Assembly (NCBI RefSeq): GCF_014054725.1
Contig: NZ_CP059563.1
Location: forward strand, 2,035,461-2,099,460
Length of the DNA: 64,000 bases
Direction of reading: 5' to 3'
DNA from: Conchiformibius steedae
GTDB lineage: Bacteria > Pseudomonadota > Gammaproteobacteria > Burkholderiales > Neisseriaceae
The notes beneath the pieces are model-generated. The model had not been told where the DNA came from. It did not search any database and saw only the letters and a program-made list of their open reading frames with translations. The translations under genes were made by a program, and so were the position numbers. Within the stretch, counting starts at the first letter, position 1; each line of letters starts with the position of its first letter. Shown piece by piece: positions 25,218 to 34,804 of the stretch.

Positions 25218-26276
25218 TTAAGCCGAACCCCCGTAAACCGTGGAAACTGTCTCGCCATTGTCAAAAACCAGCGTTTTTTCGGGAAAACGCAAAGCTGCTA
25301 AACGGTATTCCGACACCGCAGGCGCAATGTTTTTCTTACGGTCGCGCCAACGCGCCCCCACCGAAAAATCACAACAAAACACATTGCCCCGCGCCCCGTG
25401 CCAATGATGAGACGGCATGGTAAACAGATTACGCGCATCACCCCCTGCCCGTTTGCTCTGCCAATGCCGCCAATAATGCCCCACCACCACAGGAATACTG
25501 TCGCGGTAATCCGTCCACCACGCATGGCGCACCGAAAAACGCCAACGTCCACCCGCAAAAAACGGCACATCCGCCACCCGTTCCGCCCCGCAAGTCAGCA
25601 CCCGAATCGGATGCCCCATGCTGCGGTACACATCATGCTGACCCGATGCCGATAACAAGGGCGGTGCATTCGCCACATCTTCCAAACCGTGCGCGTGTTC
25701 GCGCTGTTCCAGCAGATAATCATCAAACCAAGGCGCATGGCGGATACAGCGTTGAATATGCTCGTCCCATTCGTGATACAGCACCACAGGGCATTCATTG
25801 TTGCGTTCGCGCAAAGCCGCCACGGCATCGGGCAACCACGCCGCGTGTACCACCCGCAAATCGTCCCGTTCCAACACCAAAGGCTGTGCCGCCAACAAAC
25901 GGCGCACCCCTGCCCGCCGCGTTTCAGGCAAACGCTGCCACGGCGCATAATTGAGCGCATCTTTTTCCGCACGACTGTCAAAAAACCAGCCCGAACCGTC
26001 TTTCGGCTCGTCTGCCAACAAATTCATCTCATGATTACCCAGCACCATTTGCGCCCAACCTTCCCCGTGCGCCCGCTCAAACCACGCCAACAACGCAGGC
26101 GCATCGGGTCCCCTGTCCACCAAATCCCCCACAAACACCAGCTTGCGCCCCTGCGGGTGTCGTCCTTCGGGCGAATAACCCAAATAATGCAACAGGTTTT
26201 GCAAAGCCTCAAAATGCCCGTGTACATCGCCCACAATATCCAATTTGCCCGCAGGCAGTTTTCCGATAAGTGCCAT
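25218..26276 (-). CDS. Metallophosphoesterase (calcineurin-like)
   Basis: A 352-residue phosphoesterase with the complete two-metal motif set: DVHGHFEAL (about residues 15-23), GDLVDRGPD (about 49-57), GNHEMNLL and a distal GHYWR. The N-terminal half resembles ApaH/PrpE-type phosphatases; the C-terminal 120 residues (NVFCCDFSVGARWRDRK) are family-specific. The substrate could be a dinucleotide polyphosphate or phosphoprotein. The start is ATG 26276 (MALIGKLPAGKLDIVG). It stands alone between ftsK and clpB. Confidence 0.85.
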   Translation of the reverse strand: MALIGKLPAGKLDIVGDVHGHFEALQNLLHYLGYSPEGRHPQGRKLVFVGDLVDRGPDAPALLAWFERAHGEGWAQMVLGNHEMNLLADEPKDGSGWFFDSRAEKDALNYAPWQRLPETRRAGVRRLLAAQPLVLERDDLRVVHAAWLPDAVAALRERNNECPVVLYHEWDEHIQRCIRHAPWFDDYLLEQREHAHGLEDVANAPPLLSASGQHDVYRSMGHPIRVLTCGAERVADVPFFAGGRWRFSVRHAWWTDYRDSIPVVVGHYWRHWQSKRAGGDARNLFTMPSHHWHGARGNVFCCDFSVGARWRDRKKNIAPAVSEYRLAALRFPEKTLVFDNGETVSTVYGGSA

Positions 26277-26368
26277 GATTGCCACATGATTGAAAAAAAA
26301 GACATTATAGCAAAACGGGATAAGCACGATTCCGCTTACCCCGTTTTATTTAATGAATCAAAAGTTTA

Positions 26369-28945
26369 TTATTGGAAATACAAACGCTCGCCATCCACAT
26401 CGGCGCGAATGGTGCTGCCTGCGGCGTAACGCCCTTCCAGCAAGGCTTTTGCCAACGGATTTTCCAATTCTGCCTGAATCGCCCGTTTCAGCGGACGTGC
26501 GCCGTACACGGGGTCAAAGCCTGCTTGGGCAATCACATCCAAAGCCGCCGGCGACACTTCCAAGCGCAAATCTTGCGCCGCCAAACGTTTACGCAGGCTG
26601 TTCAGTTGGATTTCGGCAATGCTGCGGATATGCTCGCGTCCCAAGCCGTGGAACACCACCACTTCATCAATGCGGTTAATCAGTTCGGGGCGGAAATGCG
26701 CTTTTACGTCTTCCATTACCGCTTCTTTTACCGCCGCATAATCAGAAGTATCACCCATTGCCTGAATATTTTGGCTGCCGATATTACTGGTCATCACCAC
26801 CACCGTGTTTTTAAAGTCCACCGTGCGCCCCTGTCCGTCGGTCAAACGCCCGTCGTCCAGCACTTGCAACAGAATATTAAACACATCGGGATGGGCTTTT
26901 TCCACTTCGTCCAACAAAATCACGCTGTAAGGCTTGCGGCGTACTTGTTCGGTCAGATAACCGCCTTCTTCATAGCCCACATATCCGGGGGGCGCACCAA
27001 TCAAACGTGCAATGCTGTGTTTTTCCATGTATTCCGACATATCAATGCGGATTAAATGTTCTTCGCTGTCAAACAAAAAGCCTGCCAGCGTTTTGCACAA
27101 CTCGGTTTTGCCCACGCCTGTCGGACCCAAAAACAGGAAGCTGCCGTAAGGTTTGTTCGGGTCGGCCAAACCGCTGCGGCTGCGGCGGATGGCATCGGCA
27201 ACGGCGCGTACCGCTTCGTCCTGCCCCACCACACGTTTGTGCAACACTTCTTCCATTTTCAACAGCTTTTCGCGTTCGCCTTCCATCATTTTGGCAACGG
27301 GAATGCCCGTCATGCGCGACACGATTTCGGCAATTTCTTCTGCGCCCACTTGGGTGCGGAACAGTTTGTTGGTTTTGCCTTCACTGCCGCCCTGCTCTGC
27401 CGTTTGCAGCTGCTGCATCAATGGCGGCAGTTCGCCGTATTCCAATTCGGAAGCACGGGCAAAATCACCCTGACGTTTCGCCTGCTCGATTTTGACTTTC
27501 ACTTCATCAATTTGCTTTTTCAAATCTGCCGTGCCTGCGGAAACGGCTTTTTCCGCTTTCCAGATTTCGTCCAAATCGGCATATTCTTTTTGCAGCAAAT
27601 CAATTTCTTCATCAATCAGTTGCAAACGTTTTTTACTGGCTTCGTCCGTTTCTTTCTCAACGTGCATTTTTTCCATTTTCAACTGAATCATGCGGCGGTC
27701 GAGTTTGTCCATCTGCTCGGGTTTGGAATCCAGTTCCATTTTGATGCGGCTGGCGGCTTCGTCCACCAAATCAATGGCTTTATCGGGCAAGAAACGGTCG
27801 GTAATATAGCGGTTGGACAATTCCGCCGCCGCCACAATCGCAGGGTCGGTAATGTCCACGCCGTGATGGATTTCATAGCGTTCCTGCAAACCGCGCAAAA
27901 TGGCAACGGTGTCTTCTACGCTCGGCTCGCTCACCAACACTTTTTGGAAACGGCGTTCCAAAGCGGCATCTTTTTCAATATATTGGCGGTACTCGTCCAA
28001 AGTAGTCGCGCCAATACAGTGCAGTTCGCCACGCGCCAAAGCGGGTTTCAGCATATTGCCCGCGTCCATCGCGCCGTCTGTTTTACCCGCACCGACAAGG
28101 GTGTGGATTTCATCAATAAAAATCAGTGTGTTGCCATCGTCTTTTGCCAAATCGTTTAACACGGCTTTCAGGCGCTCTTCAAATTCGCCGCGATATTTCG
28201 CACCTGCAATCAATGCCGCCAAATCCAACACCAGCAGACGTTTATTGCGTAAGGATTCAGGTACTTCGCCGTTGACAATCCGTTGCGCCAAACCTTCCAC
28301 AATGGCGGTTTTGCCCACGCCCGGTTCGCCAATCAGCACGGGATTGTTTTTGGTGCGGCGTTGCAACACCTGAATGGCGCGGCGGATTTCGTCATCACGC
28401 CCGATTACGGGGTCTAATTTGCCGTTGCGGGCGCGTTCGGTTAAGTCCAAAGTATATTTTTTCAGGGCTTCGCGCTGGTCTTCGGCGTTGGGGTCTGCCA
28501 CATTCGCACCGCCGCGCAACTGCTCAATCGCCTGTTCCAAACGCGCAGCCGACACGCCCGCATCGGTCAGCAGCTTGGCAGCCGCATCTTTGCTTTCCAG
28601 CAGCGCGGGGAAAAACAACTCGCTGGCAATATAGCTGTCGCCGCGTTTGGCAGCCGATTTTTCCATTAAGTTAAAAATATTGGACAAGCTGCGCCCTAAA
28701 TTCACTTCGCCGCCCTGCCCCGACACACGCGGCAAAGTCTTGACTGCCGCCTGTACATCGGCTTGGATTTGCGCGAGATTGCCACCCGCATTCACCAGCA
28801 ATGCGCCCATGCCATTGGCAGGGTCGCCCAACAACACGCTTAACACATGCACAGGCTCAATATAAGCACTGTCGTTTGCCAATGCCAAGCTGTGTGCTTC
28901 TTGCAGGGCTTGTTGCAGTTTGGCGGTTAATTTGTCGTATCGCAT
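26369..28945 (-). CDS. clpB: Disaggregase chaperone ClpB
   Basis: An 858-residue Hsp100 protein that threads aggregated proteins with DnaK's help. The N-domain (two Clp_N repeats, residues 1-145) is followed by AAA-1 with Walker [10 protein letters not shown] (about 206-214), the long coiled-coil M domain (about 400-520, [19 protein letters not shown]) and AAA-2 with GPTGVGKTE (about 605). Two ATGs are adjacent (28948 and 28945); the second is better spaced from AAGGAG. The M domain separates it from ClpA/ClpC, and there is no ClpP loop. No sigma-32 or CIRCE site was recognised upstream. Confidence 0.97.
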   Translation of the reverse strand: MRYDKLTAKLQQALQEAHSLALANDSAYIEPVHVLSVLLGDPANGMGALLVNAGGNLAQIQADVQAAVKTLPRVSGQGGEVNLGRSLSNIFNLMEKSAAKRGDSYIASELFFPALLESKDAAAKLLTDAGVSAARLEQAIEQLRGGANVADPNAEDQREALKKYTLDLTERARNGKLDPVIGRDDEIRRAIQVLQRRTKNNPVLIGEPGVGKTAIVEGLAQRIVNGEVPESLRNKRLLVLDLAALIAGAKYRGEFEERLKAVLNDLAKDDGNTLIFIDEIHTLVGAGKTDGAMDAGNMLKPALARGELHCIGATTLDEYRQYIEKDAALERRFQKVLVSEPSVEDTVAILRGLQERYEIHHGVDITDPAIVAAAELSNRYITDRFLPDKAIDLVDEAASRIKMELDSKPEQMDKLDRRMIQLKMEKMHVEKETDEASKKRLQLIDEEIDLLQKEYADLDEIWKAEKAVSAGTADLKKQIDEVKVKIEQAKRQGDFARASELEYGELPPLMQQLQTAEQGGSEGKTNKLFRTQVGAEEIAEIVSRMTGIPVAKMMEGEREKLLKMEEVLHKRVVGQDEAVRAVADAIRRSRSGLADPNKPYGSFLFLGPTGVGKTELCKTLAGFLFDSEEHLIRIDMSEYMEKHSIARLIGAPPGYVGYEEGGYLTEQVRRKPYSVILLDEVEKAHPDVFNILLQVLDDGRLTDGQGRTVDFKNTVVVMTSNIGSQNIQAMGDTSDYAAVKEAVMEDVKAHFRPELINRIDEVVVFHGLGREHIRSIAEIQLNSLRKRLAAQDLRLEVSPAALDVIAQAGFDPVYGARPLKRAIQAELENPLAKALLEGRYAAGSTIRADVDGERLYFQ

Positions 28946-29136
28946 CATGCGCTCCTTAAAGTTTGATTATTCTTAAAGCAGGATATAGGGCGCGTTTGCC
29001 GAAAAACAAGCCTGTTTTGAATTCTGCCGCAAAGATTGTTTTCAATAAAAACATAATATTAAAAATTTCAAGAGCCAAATACACAATTTTACTTGGCAAA
29101 TAGGCAAAAAATCGGTATAGTTTCGCGCTTCAGGAC

Positions 29137-29224
29137 GGAAGCGTGGCAGAGCGGTTTAATGCAGCGGTCTTGAAAACCGTCGTGGGGAAACCCACCGTGA
29201 GTTCGAATCTCACCGCTTCCGCCA
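29137..29224 (+). tRNA. tRNA-Ser (anticodon TGA)
   Basis: A complete 88-nt tRNA with an encoded CCA. The acceptor stem is GGAAGCG / CGCTTCC, the anticodon loop CTTGAAA presents TGA, the long variable arm (CGTGGGGAAACCCACCG) marks a class II tRNA, and the T loop is TTCGAAT. It reads UCN serine codons. It stands alone in single copy, followed by its own terminator. Confidence 0.97.
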
Positions 29225-29247
29225 ACAAACATTTTTAGTCTCCTTGC

Positions 29248-29280
29248 AAAAAACAGACCTTTAGGGTCTGTTTTTTGTTT
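29248..29280 (+). terminator. tRNA-Ser terminator
   Basis: Stem AAAAAACAGACC (29248-29259) with GGTCTGTTTTTT (29265-29276), loop of 5 bases, with the T run continuing into TGTTTTT. A second hairpin (29302-29335) built on CTGCCTGAAAAA/TTTTTCAGGCAG follows. Confidence 0.85.
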
Positions 29281-29338
29281 TTGGCTGATATCCACACAAA
29301 CAAACTGCCTGAAAAAACTCAATTTTTCAGGCAGTTTT

Positions 29339-29505
29339 TTAGGGCGTGTCCCTATTTGCTTTGCCAAGCGGTTTTTTGAGTAAAAATCCGTGTATGCAAG
29401 GCAAAAATCCGCGCAAGGTTGAACACCTTGCAAGGATTTTTAACGCGGCAGACACGGATTTGTGCCAAAAACACCGCCGCATAAGTAAATAGGGACACGC
29501 CCTAA
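29339..29505. repeat. MITE-like element with 19-bp perfect terminal inverted repeats
   Basis: A 167-bp segment is bounded by TTAGGGCGTGTCCCTATTT (29339-29357) and its exact reverse complement (29487-29505). Inside are further palindromes (GCAAGG...CCTTGC at 29413-29430) and no gene. Length, ends and TA-containing borders suggest a non-autonomous transposable element with TA target preference. It sits between the tRNA-Ser terminator and the fumarase stop. No second copy or parent transposase is in the window. Confidence 0.75.
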
Positions 29506-29524
29506 TACATCAATTCAGTACGAT

Positions 29525-31048
29525 TTAATCGCTTACGGGAATAATACCGATTTTCGCCTGCCATTTACGCGGGGCAACGGCATGCACAGACTGACCTTTG
29601 CTGTCCACCGCCACGGTTACAGGCATGTCTTTTACTTCAAACTCGTAAATCGCTTCCATGCCCAAATCTTCAAACGCCACCACTTTCGCCTGTTTAATCG
29701 CTTTGGCAACCAAATAAGCCGAACCGCCCACTGCCATCAGATACACCGCGCCATGTTCGGCAATGGCTTCACACGCCGCTTCGCCGCGCTCAGATTTGCC
29801 AATCATGCCCAACAAGCCTGTTTCCGCCAGCATCTGACGGGTAAATTTGTCCATGCGGGTGGCAGTAGTCGGACCGGCAGGTCCCACCACTTCATCGCGC
29901 ACAGGGTCCACAGGTCCAACGTAATAAATCATTTTATTGCGGAAATCCACAGGCAGCGGTTCGCCCTTGTTCAACATATCCACCATGCGTTTGTGCGCAG
30001 CATCGCGCCCTGTGTAGATTTTGCCGTTCAACAGCAGCACATCGCCCATTTTCCATTGCGCCACATCTTCTTTGGTTAATGTATCCAAATTCACGCGAAT
30101 GCCGTTTTCGGCGTGATAGGTAATATCGGGCCAATCGTCCAAAGACGGAGCTTCCAACTTAACTGGACCGCTACCGTCTAATTCAAATTCCACATGGCGC
30201 GTGGCAGCGCAGTTGGGAATCATGGCAACGGGTTTGGACGCAGCGTGGGTGGGATAATCCAAGATTTTCACGTCCAACACGGTGGTCAAACCGCCCAAAC
30301 CTTGTGCGCCGATGCCCAAAGCATTCACTTTTTCAAACAGTTCCAAACGCAGTTTTTCTACCGTGTTCAGCTCTGCACCCGAAGCGGCTTTTTCCTGCAA
30401 TTCGTGAATATCAATATGCGACATCAGCGATTCTTTTGCCAACAACGCCGCTTTTTCGGGCGTGCCGCCGATGCCGATGCCCAAAATCCCTGGTGGACAC
30501 CAGCCTGCGCCCATAGTCGGAATGGTTTTCAGCACCCAATCGACAATATTGTCGGACGGATTGAGCATCGCCAGCTTGGATTTGTTTTCCGAACCGCCGC
30601 CTTTTGCCGCGCAAGTCACTTCCACCTTATCGCCTGCCACCAATTCCATATGAATCACGGCGGGGGTATTGTCTTTGGTATTGATGCGTTTGCCCGCAGG
30701 GTCTGCCAACACGGATGCGCGTAACTTATTGTCTTCCCAGTTATACGCACGGCGCACGCCTTCATTTACCATATCCTGCACGGTCATTTCACTGTCCCAG
30801 CGCACGTTCATACCGATTTTTAAAAACACGGTGGCAATGCCCGTGTCTTGGCAAATCGGACGGCGACCTTCGGCACACATACGGCTGTTTGCCAAAATCT
30901 GCGTCATCGCATCACGTGCGGCAGGGTTTTCTTCACGCTCCAGCGCTTTCGCCAATGCTTGAATATAGTCTTTGGGGTGGTAGTAGCTGATAAACTGAAA
31001 CGCATCGGTAATGCTTTGGATAAAGTCTTCTTGTTTGATAACGGTCAT
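29525..31048 (-). CDS. fumA: Fumarate hydratase, class I (4Fe-4S)
   Basis: A 507-residue class I fumarase interconverting fumarate and L-malate in the TCA cycle. The alpha-like domain (RPICQDTGIATVFLKIG, TCAAKGGGSENKSKLAMLNP, GIGIGGTPEKAALLAK) and the beta-like domain (LLLNGKIYTGRDAAHKRM, VGPAGPTTATRMDKF) are fused, as in FumA/FumB. Cluster-ligand Cys residues are in QDTG, GWCPPG and IPNCAATRH. ATG 31048 follows AAGGA. The symbol is by family; FumA versus FumB is not distinguishable here. Confidence 0.95.
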   Translation of the reverse strand: MTVIKQEDFIQSITDAFQFISYYHPKDYIQALAKALEREENPAARDAMTQILANSRMCAEGRRPICQDTGIATVFLKIGMNVRWDSEMTVQDMVNEGVRRAYNWEDNKLRASVLADPAGKRINTKDNTPAVIHMELVAGDKVEVTCAAKGGGSENKSKLAMLNPSDNIVDWVLKTIPTMGAGWCPPGILGIGIGGTPEKAALLAKESLMSHIDIHELQEKAASGAELNTVEKLRLELFEKVNALGIGAQGLGGLTTVLDVKILDYPTHAASKPVAMIPNCAATRHVEFELDGSGPVKLEAPSLDDWPDITYHAENGIRVNLDTLTKEDVAQWKMGDVLLLNGKIYTGRDAAHKRMVDMLNKGEPLPVDFRNKMIYYVGPVDPVRDEVVGPAGPTTATRMDKFTRQMLAETGLLGMIGKSERGEAACEAIAEHGAVYLMAVGGSAYLVAKAIKQAKVVAFEDLGMEAIYEFEVKDMPVTVAVDSKGQSVHAVAPRKWQAKIGIIPVSD

Positions 31049-31181
31049 GGGTGTTCCTTAAAGTGGTTTGTGGTTAAAAAGACGGTTGCCCGAAAGGAAC
31101 TATAATAGCGAAAAGTGTTTGCGGGAACAAATTTCGTGATGAAATGCAACATCAAATAATCAGGTGCTTTACCCACAAAAC

Positions 31182-31210
31182 AAAAACCACTTTTTAATAA
31201 AGTGGTTTTT
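31182..31210 (-). terminator. rraA terminator
   Basis: Stem AAAAACCACTTT (31182-31193) with AAAGTGGTTTTT (31199-31210), usable on both strands. A near copy follows the rraA remnant at 49607-49637. Confidence 0.8.
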
Positions 31211-31237
31211 GCATCAGAAACGGCAAAAGGCAGATGC

Positions 31238-31717
31238 TCAGGCAGTGTGCAACGGTTCGGGCGAAACGACAATGCCGTCCTCATCGCTATATAAATAATG
31301 CCCTGCAATAAATTCTACCCCGCCAAACGATACGGGCGTATCGGTTTCGCCCGCGCCGTCTTTGGCACTTTTTTTCGGGTTTGTGCCTAGGGCTTTGATA
31401 CCGAAATCCATTTCGTTAATGGCAACGCTGTCGCGAATCACACCGAAAATCACCGCACCCGCCCAGCCGTTTTGGGCAGCGGCAGCAGCAATCATGTCGC
31501 CCATCAGTGCGGAAGCACGACTGCCGCCGCCGTCCACCACCAATACTTCGCCGTTTGACGGGGTGTTAGCAAGGGCTTTAACAATGCCGTTGTCGCGGTG
31601 GCAACGCACGGTGCGGATGCGCCCGTGAAACTGTTTTCTGCGCCCAAACTGCTTAAAATCGGTTTCGCAAGAAGGCAAATCGGGAGCAATATCCATTAAA
31701 TCGGCGGTGGCTGTCAT
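31238..31717 (-). CDS. rraA: RraA-family regulator of ribonuclease / HMG aldolase
   Basis: A 159-residue RraA-family protein. The start is ATG 31717 (MTATADLMDIAPDLPSC). The family core is visible: GEVLVVDGGGSRASALMGDM (about residues 66-85) and GAVIFGVIRDSVAINEMDFGIKA. Members either bind RNase E and dampen RNA decay or act as metal-dependent 4-hydroxy-4-methyl-2-oxoglutarate aldolases; sequence alone does not separate these. The ending YSDEDGIVVSPEPLHTA recurs as a diverged fragment at 49503-49594. It lies downstream of the epimerase operon. Confidence 0.9.
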   Translation of the reverse strand: MTATADLMDIAPDLPSCETDFKQFGRRKQFHGRIRTVRCHRDNGIVKALANTPSNGEVLVVDGGGSRASALMGDMIAAAAAQNGWAGAVIFGVIRDSVAINEMDFGIKALGTNPKKSAKDGAGETDTPVSFGGVEFIAGHYLYSDEDGIVVSPEPLHTA

Positions 31718-31769
31718 GGCAAAACGTCCTGTTGTGGTGGGATAAAAGCAGATTGTAGCACAAAGTAAT

Positions 31770-32618
31770 CTAGGCTTTGCGGTCTTGTTCGGCAAATTGT
31801 GCGGGCGAAAGGGGGGCACGTCCAATCAGTTGGGTAAAATCGTGATGGTCGGCACACGAGCCTTGTTGCAGCAGGGCAATGCTGTCGGGCGACAAAATGC
31901 CGTTACTGGCGTATTTGGCAGCAGGCAACAGCGGGCGCAGACACGCCAAAGGCAGGGGCAACACGGTGGCAGCGGGTTTGCTGTGCAGGGTTTGGCGGAT
32001 GGTGTTGAGATAATCTGCCAACGTAAGTGCCTGTGCGCCCGTAGCGGCAATACAAACGGTTGGTTCGGGAATGGTTTGGCATAATGCCGCCAAACCGTCT
32101 GCCACATCCGCTACATGCACGGGCTGAAGCATAAAGTTTCCGCCTGCGGGCAACACCATCACGGGCAAACGCGCCAATTTGATAAACATCTCGCAACTGG
32201 CACCGCCGCGCCCATACACCACCGAAGGGCGTAATATGGCAGTTGGTAAGCTGTCGGCCACCGCCGCATCGCCGCGCCCTTTGCTGCCAACAAAGGCAAT
32301 ATCACTACTGGCATCTGCGCCCAAAGCAGAAAGCTGTACCCAATGTTTAACCCCCGCTTGCTGCGCCCATTGTGCCAACTGTTTGGGTGTGTGGTGATGC
32401 ACGGTTTCCAACACATCGGCGCGGCGGCTCATCACGCCCACGGCGTTTACCACCACATCGCAGCCGTCTAATACTGCCATTGCATCTGATTGTTTGGGTT
32501 TAAAAAAATCCACTTCACGGCGTGAGGGTGTGTGGACTTGATGTCCTTGTTGGCGTAATACTGTTACCAGCCGCGAACCGATAAAGCCGCTGCCGCCTAA
32601 TACGGTAATGTTTGTCAT
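31770..32618 (-). CDS. NAD(P)-binding epimerase/dehydratase-like protein (NDUFA9-like)
   Basis: A 282-residue extended SDR. The cofactor loop is TVLGGSGFIGSRLV (residues 4-17). Typical downstream motifs are VVNAVGV, LSALGADASS and LRPSVVYGRGG; the catalytic YxxxK is not in its usual form, as in NDUFA9/atypical SDRs. Its start overlaps the stop of the DCC gene by 4 bases. It is the last gene of an operon led by the GbsR/MarR regulator. The substrate is unknown. Confidence 0.8.
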   Translation of the reverse strand: MTNITVLGGSGFIGSRLVTVLRQQGHQVHTPSRREVDFFKPKQSDAMAVLDGCDVVVNAVGVMSRRADVLETVHHHTPKQLAQWAQQAGVKHWVQLSALGADASSDIAFVGSKGRGDAAVADSLPTAILRPSVVYGRGGASCEMFIKLARLPVMVLPAGGNFMLQPVHVADVADGLAALCQTIPEPTVCIAATGAQALTLADYLNTIRQTLHSKPAATVLPLPLACLRPLLPAAKYASNGILSPDSIALLQQGSCADHHDFTQLIGRAPLSPAQFAEQDRKA

Positions 32619-33034
32619 GATTTTTTATCCTTTTGTTGTTTAGGGGAAATTTGACACGCGCCGTTTTCGCAGCGTGGATGGGGTAACAGCCACGCGGGAA
32701 AACGGTAGCGGTTACGCGCAAAAATCGGATACAGCCAATCAAAAAACGGTCGCAGCAACGGCAAACCCGTTAAACGAAAAACAAAAAAACCATTGCTGAC
32801 ACGGTGCATCAGCCGCAGCGCATCCATGCCGCGCAAAATCTTACCGTCTGCCGTTTTCATGTGGATATACGTTAAAGCATCGGCACGACTGATGCCGTAG
32901 CTTGCCAGCAAAGCTTCATTGCCTTGCACGGGAACAGCGATAACAGGCTCGCTACAAGCGCGTTCGCTTAATAATGCCATTTCGCGGACACACACGGGGC
33001 AATCGGCATCGTAAAAAATCTGATGGGCGTTCAT
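32615..33034 (-). CDS. DCC-family thiol-disulphide oxidoreductase-like protein (DUF393)
   Basis: A 139-residue protein opening with FYDADCPVCVREM: the DxxCPxC motif (Cys12, Cys15) that names the DCC family, with a thioredoxin-like fold. Later segments ADGKILRGMDALRLM and FDWLYPIFARNRYRFP match the family. The C-terminal tail adds CENGACQ, an extra Cys pair. It overlaps the epimerase gene by 4 bases. Redox function is predicted from the motif only. Confidence 0.85.
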   Translation of the reverse strand: MNAHQIFYDADCPVCVREMALLSERACSEPVIAVPVQGNEALLASYGISRADALTYIHMKTADGKILRGMDALRLMHRVSNGFFVFRLTGLPLLRPFFDWLYPIFARNRYRFPAWLLPHPRCENGACQISPKQQKDKKS

Positions 33035-33070
33035 ACAATCAATCCTTTGGTTTTTAAAAAATTTTATTCA

Positions 33071-33541
33071 CTAACTGGGTTTCATCACCATTAAAAAATA
33101 CACCACTACCATCGCACAAAACGCGGGATAACCCAAGTATTCCCACCACCGCGCATAACGGTAATACACAGGCGGAACGGCGTTTGCGCCTGTTTGCCAT
33201 GCTTCGTCTGCCAGTTTTGCCATTTTTAATTGCAAATACACCACAGGCAACCAGCACGCGCCCGCCACCGCGTACAACAGCAAAGTCAGCCAAATCCACG
33301 TTGCCGACCACGGTACACTCAAATAATGCGCCAGCCACAGCCCCGATAAAGGCTGAAACACCACCGCAGGCGTGGTAAACCACCAATCCGCCTTAATCAC
33401 CCATTTAGACACCACCGCTTGCGCCGCCACCGAGCCGCTGCGGTTCGCCCAAAAAAGATAAAACGCCGTGCCAAAGCCCGTTCCCACCATCAGCACCGAA
33501 GACAAAATATGCAGCGTTTTCACCAGCAAAAAGGTATTCAC
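33071..33541 (-). CDS. DUF2269-family integral membrane protein
   Basis: A 156-residue protein with four predicted membrane spans (LLVKTLHILSSVLMVGTGF; a second near 55-75; WIWLTLLLYAVAGACWLP; YLGYPAFCAMVVVYFLMV). The pattern KTLHILSSVLMVG with a conserved His is typical of DUF2269. Translation starts at GTG 33541, 7 bases after GGAG. It is 4 bases downstream of the DoxX-like gene. Function unknown. Confidence 0.85.
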   Translation of the reverse strand: MNTFLLVKTLHILSSVLMVGTGFGTAFYLFWANRSGSVAAQAVVSKWVIKADWWFTTPAVVFQPLSGLWLAHYLSVPWSATWIWLTLLLYAVAGACWLPVVYLQLKMAKLADEAWQTGANAVPPVYYRYARWWEYLGYPAFCAMVVVYFLMVMKPS

Positions 33542-33545
33542 TTTT

Positions 33546-33872
33546 TTACTCCTTGTTTACACAATATAAAAACCACATCAACGCCATAATCGGCAGATTT
33601 TTTAAAACAGGCGCAAACGGGTGCAGCCAGAATTCAGGTAATCTTAAGCTAATCAATACGCTATAAACTGCCACCGTTAAGCATTGCGCCAACCAAAACC
33701 ATTTGCAGCGGCGCAATCTGCTGAAGCAGCCGATGCCGAAACACACGTCCAGCACCGAAGCTGACAGCAATAGCGGATAGTGCCATTCGGGTGCGATGCC
33801 CATTTGTGCCAGCAATTGCAGCGATTCTGCCTGCGCCCACAGCAGCGGCAATAAACCGCTGCACAGCCACAA
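33546..33872 (-). CDS. DoxX-like membrane protein, N-terminus possibly frameshifted
   Basis: A 108-residue frame with four hydrophobic segments, resembling DoxX-like small membrane proteins (LLLSASVLDVCFGIGCFSR; PIMALMWFLYCVNKE). The only start is TTG 33872, without a ribosome-binding site and in the middle of the first membrane span. The same frame remains open upstream and reads IPFYLPATLGILWLCSG. An ATG at 33919 (MSEKPF...) is in the other frame because of a run of five A (33908-33912); six would join ATG and the body into one protein. So the native gene probably begins at 33919. Confidence 0.6.
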   Translation of the reverse strand: MWLCSGLLPLLWAQAESLQLLAQMGIAPEWHYPLLLSASVLDVCFGIGCFSRLRRCKWFWLAQCLTVAVYSVLISLRLPEFWLHPFAPVLKNLPIMALMWFLYCVNKE

Positions 33873-34019
33873 GATGCCTAAAGTTGCAGGCAGGTAGAAC
33901 GGAATGGTTTTTCGCTCATTTTATTACCGTATTTTCTGTTAAAACAGAAATAAAAGTTTAAAAAAATTGCCCGATGTTTCGCCGCAGCCTGAAACTGTCA
34001 GGCTGCGTATCCGTTTGTA

Positions 34020-34538
34020 TCAGCGCAATAATTTCTGAATGCCTGCGCCCAGTTTTAATACCTTACTCATCACGGTAACGGGCAGGCGCAGCATTTCATT
34101 GGTCCATGCCGTTAAAGTACCGATAAAATCATGGGTTTGCCTAATGCGTTGTTTAGCGGTTTCGTTTTCGTGTGCAAATTCGGGACTGTCCATCAGCTCT
34201 TGCAAAAAATGCAGGGTGGGCTCGATTTCACGGCGTTGGCGCACTTCCACAATGGTGCGGAACAGCGTCCATACATCGGCAGAAGTGGTAAAGTGGTCGC
34301 GGCGGTCGCCCAAAATATGTACGGTTTGCACCAATTGCAGGTTTTGCAATTCTTTGATGCTGTTGGAAACATTGGAACGCGCCACGCCCAAGGTTTCTAC
34401 GATTTCATCGGCGGGCAGAGGCTTGCCGATAATGTAAAGCAAGGCATGGATTTGTGCCACAGTGCGGTTTACGCCCCATTTGGTGCCCATTTCGCCCCAA
34501 TGCAGGATAAATTTTTCGGTAACGGGATTCAGCTTCAT
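34020..34538 (-). CDS. GbsR/MarR-family transcriptional regulator
   Basis: A 172-residue regulator. The winged helix is at about residues 25-85 (QIHALLYIIGKPLPADEIVE, then ARSNVSNSIKELQNLQLV), and the rest is a helical dimerisation region, as in GbsR/OpcR proteins. ATG 34538 is 7 bases after AAGGAA. It heads an operon of DoxX-like, DUF2269, DCC and epimerase genes, so it may control membrane or redox functions; effector unknown. A hairpin at 33983-34007 (CGCAGCCTGA/TCAGGCTGCG) with uptake-sequence core follows it. Confidence 0.85.
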   Translation of the reverse strand: MKLNPVTEKFILHWGEMGTKWGVNRTVAQIHALLYIIGKPLPADEIVETLGVARSNVSNSIKELQNLQLVQTVHILGDRRDHFTTSADVWTLFRTIVEVRQRREIEPTLHFLQELMDSPEFAHENETAKQRIRQTHDFIGTLTAWTNEMLRLPVTVMSKVLKLGAGIQKLLR

Positions 34539-34804
34539 CAAAAATTCCTTTTCAGTTTGAAACCCTGTCGTTTATGGCGATAAAATAAGCTTTTGTTTGG
34601 ACGGGGTGTAGCCCCGTCCGAATCAGGGCAACGCATAGGGCTGGGCTTGATGCGCAGCCATGTGTGTTGAAACATAATGTGGCGCACTTTAAACCTGTCT
34701 TTTATTTCTGTCAAGAGTGAAATTAAAAAATGTGCGTGGCTCATCTGCCCCCTAGCTGGGGCAACGGTGTTAAAATAAACGCGTTGATTTTTGACGGGTG
34801 GGCT

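Noticed and set aside
27056..28159. 367-residue plus-strand frame opposite clpB
   Set aside because: Phe/His-rich antisense of a conserved gene, a typical shadow frame.
29089..29433. 114-residue minus-strand frame across the tRNA-Ser region
   Set aside because: It runs through the tRNA, its terminator and the MITE-like end, has no ribosome-binding site and no coherent protein features.
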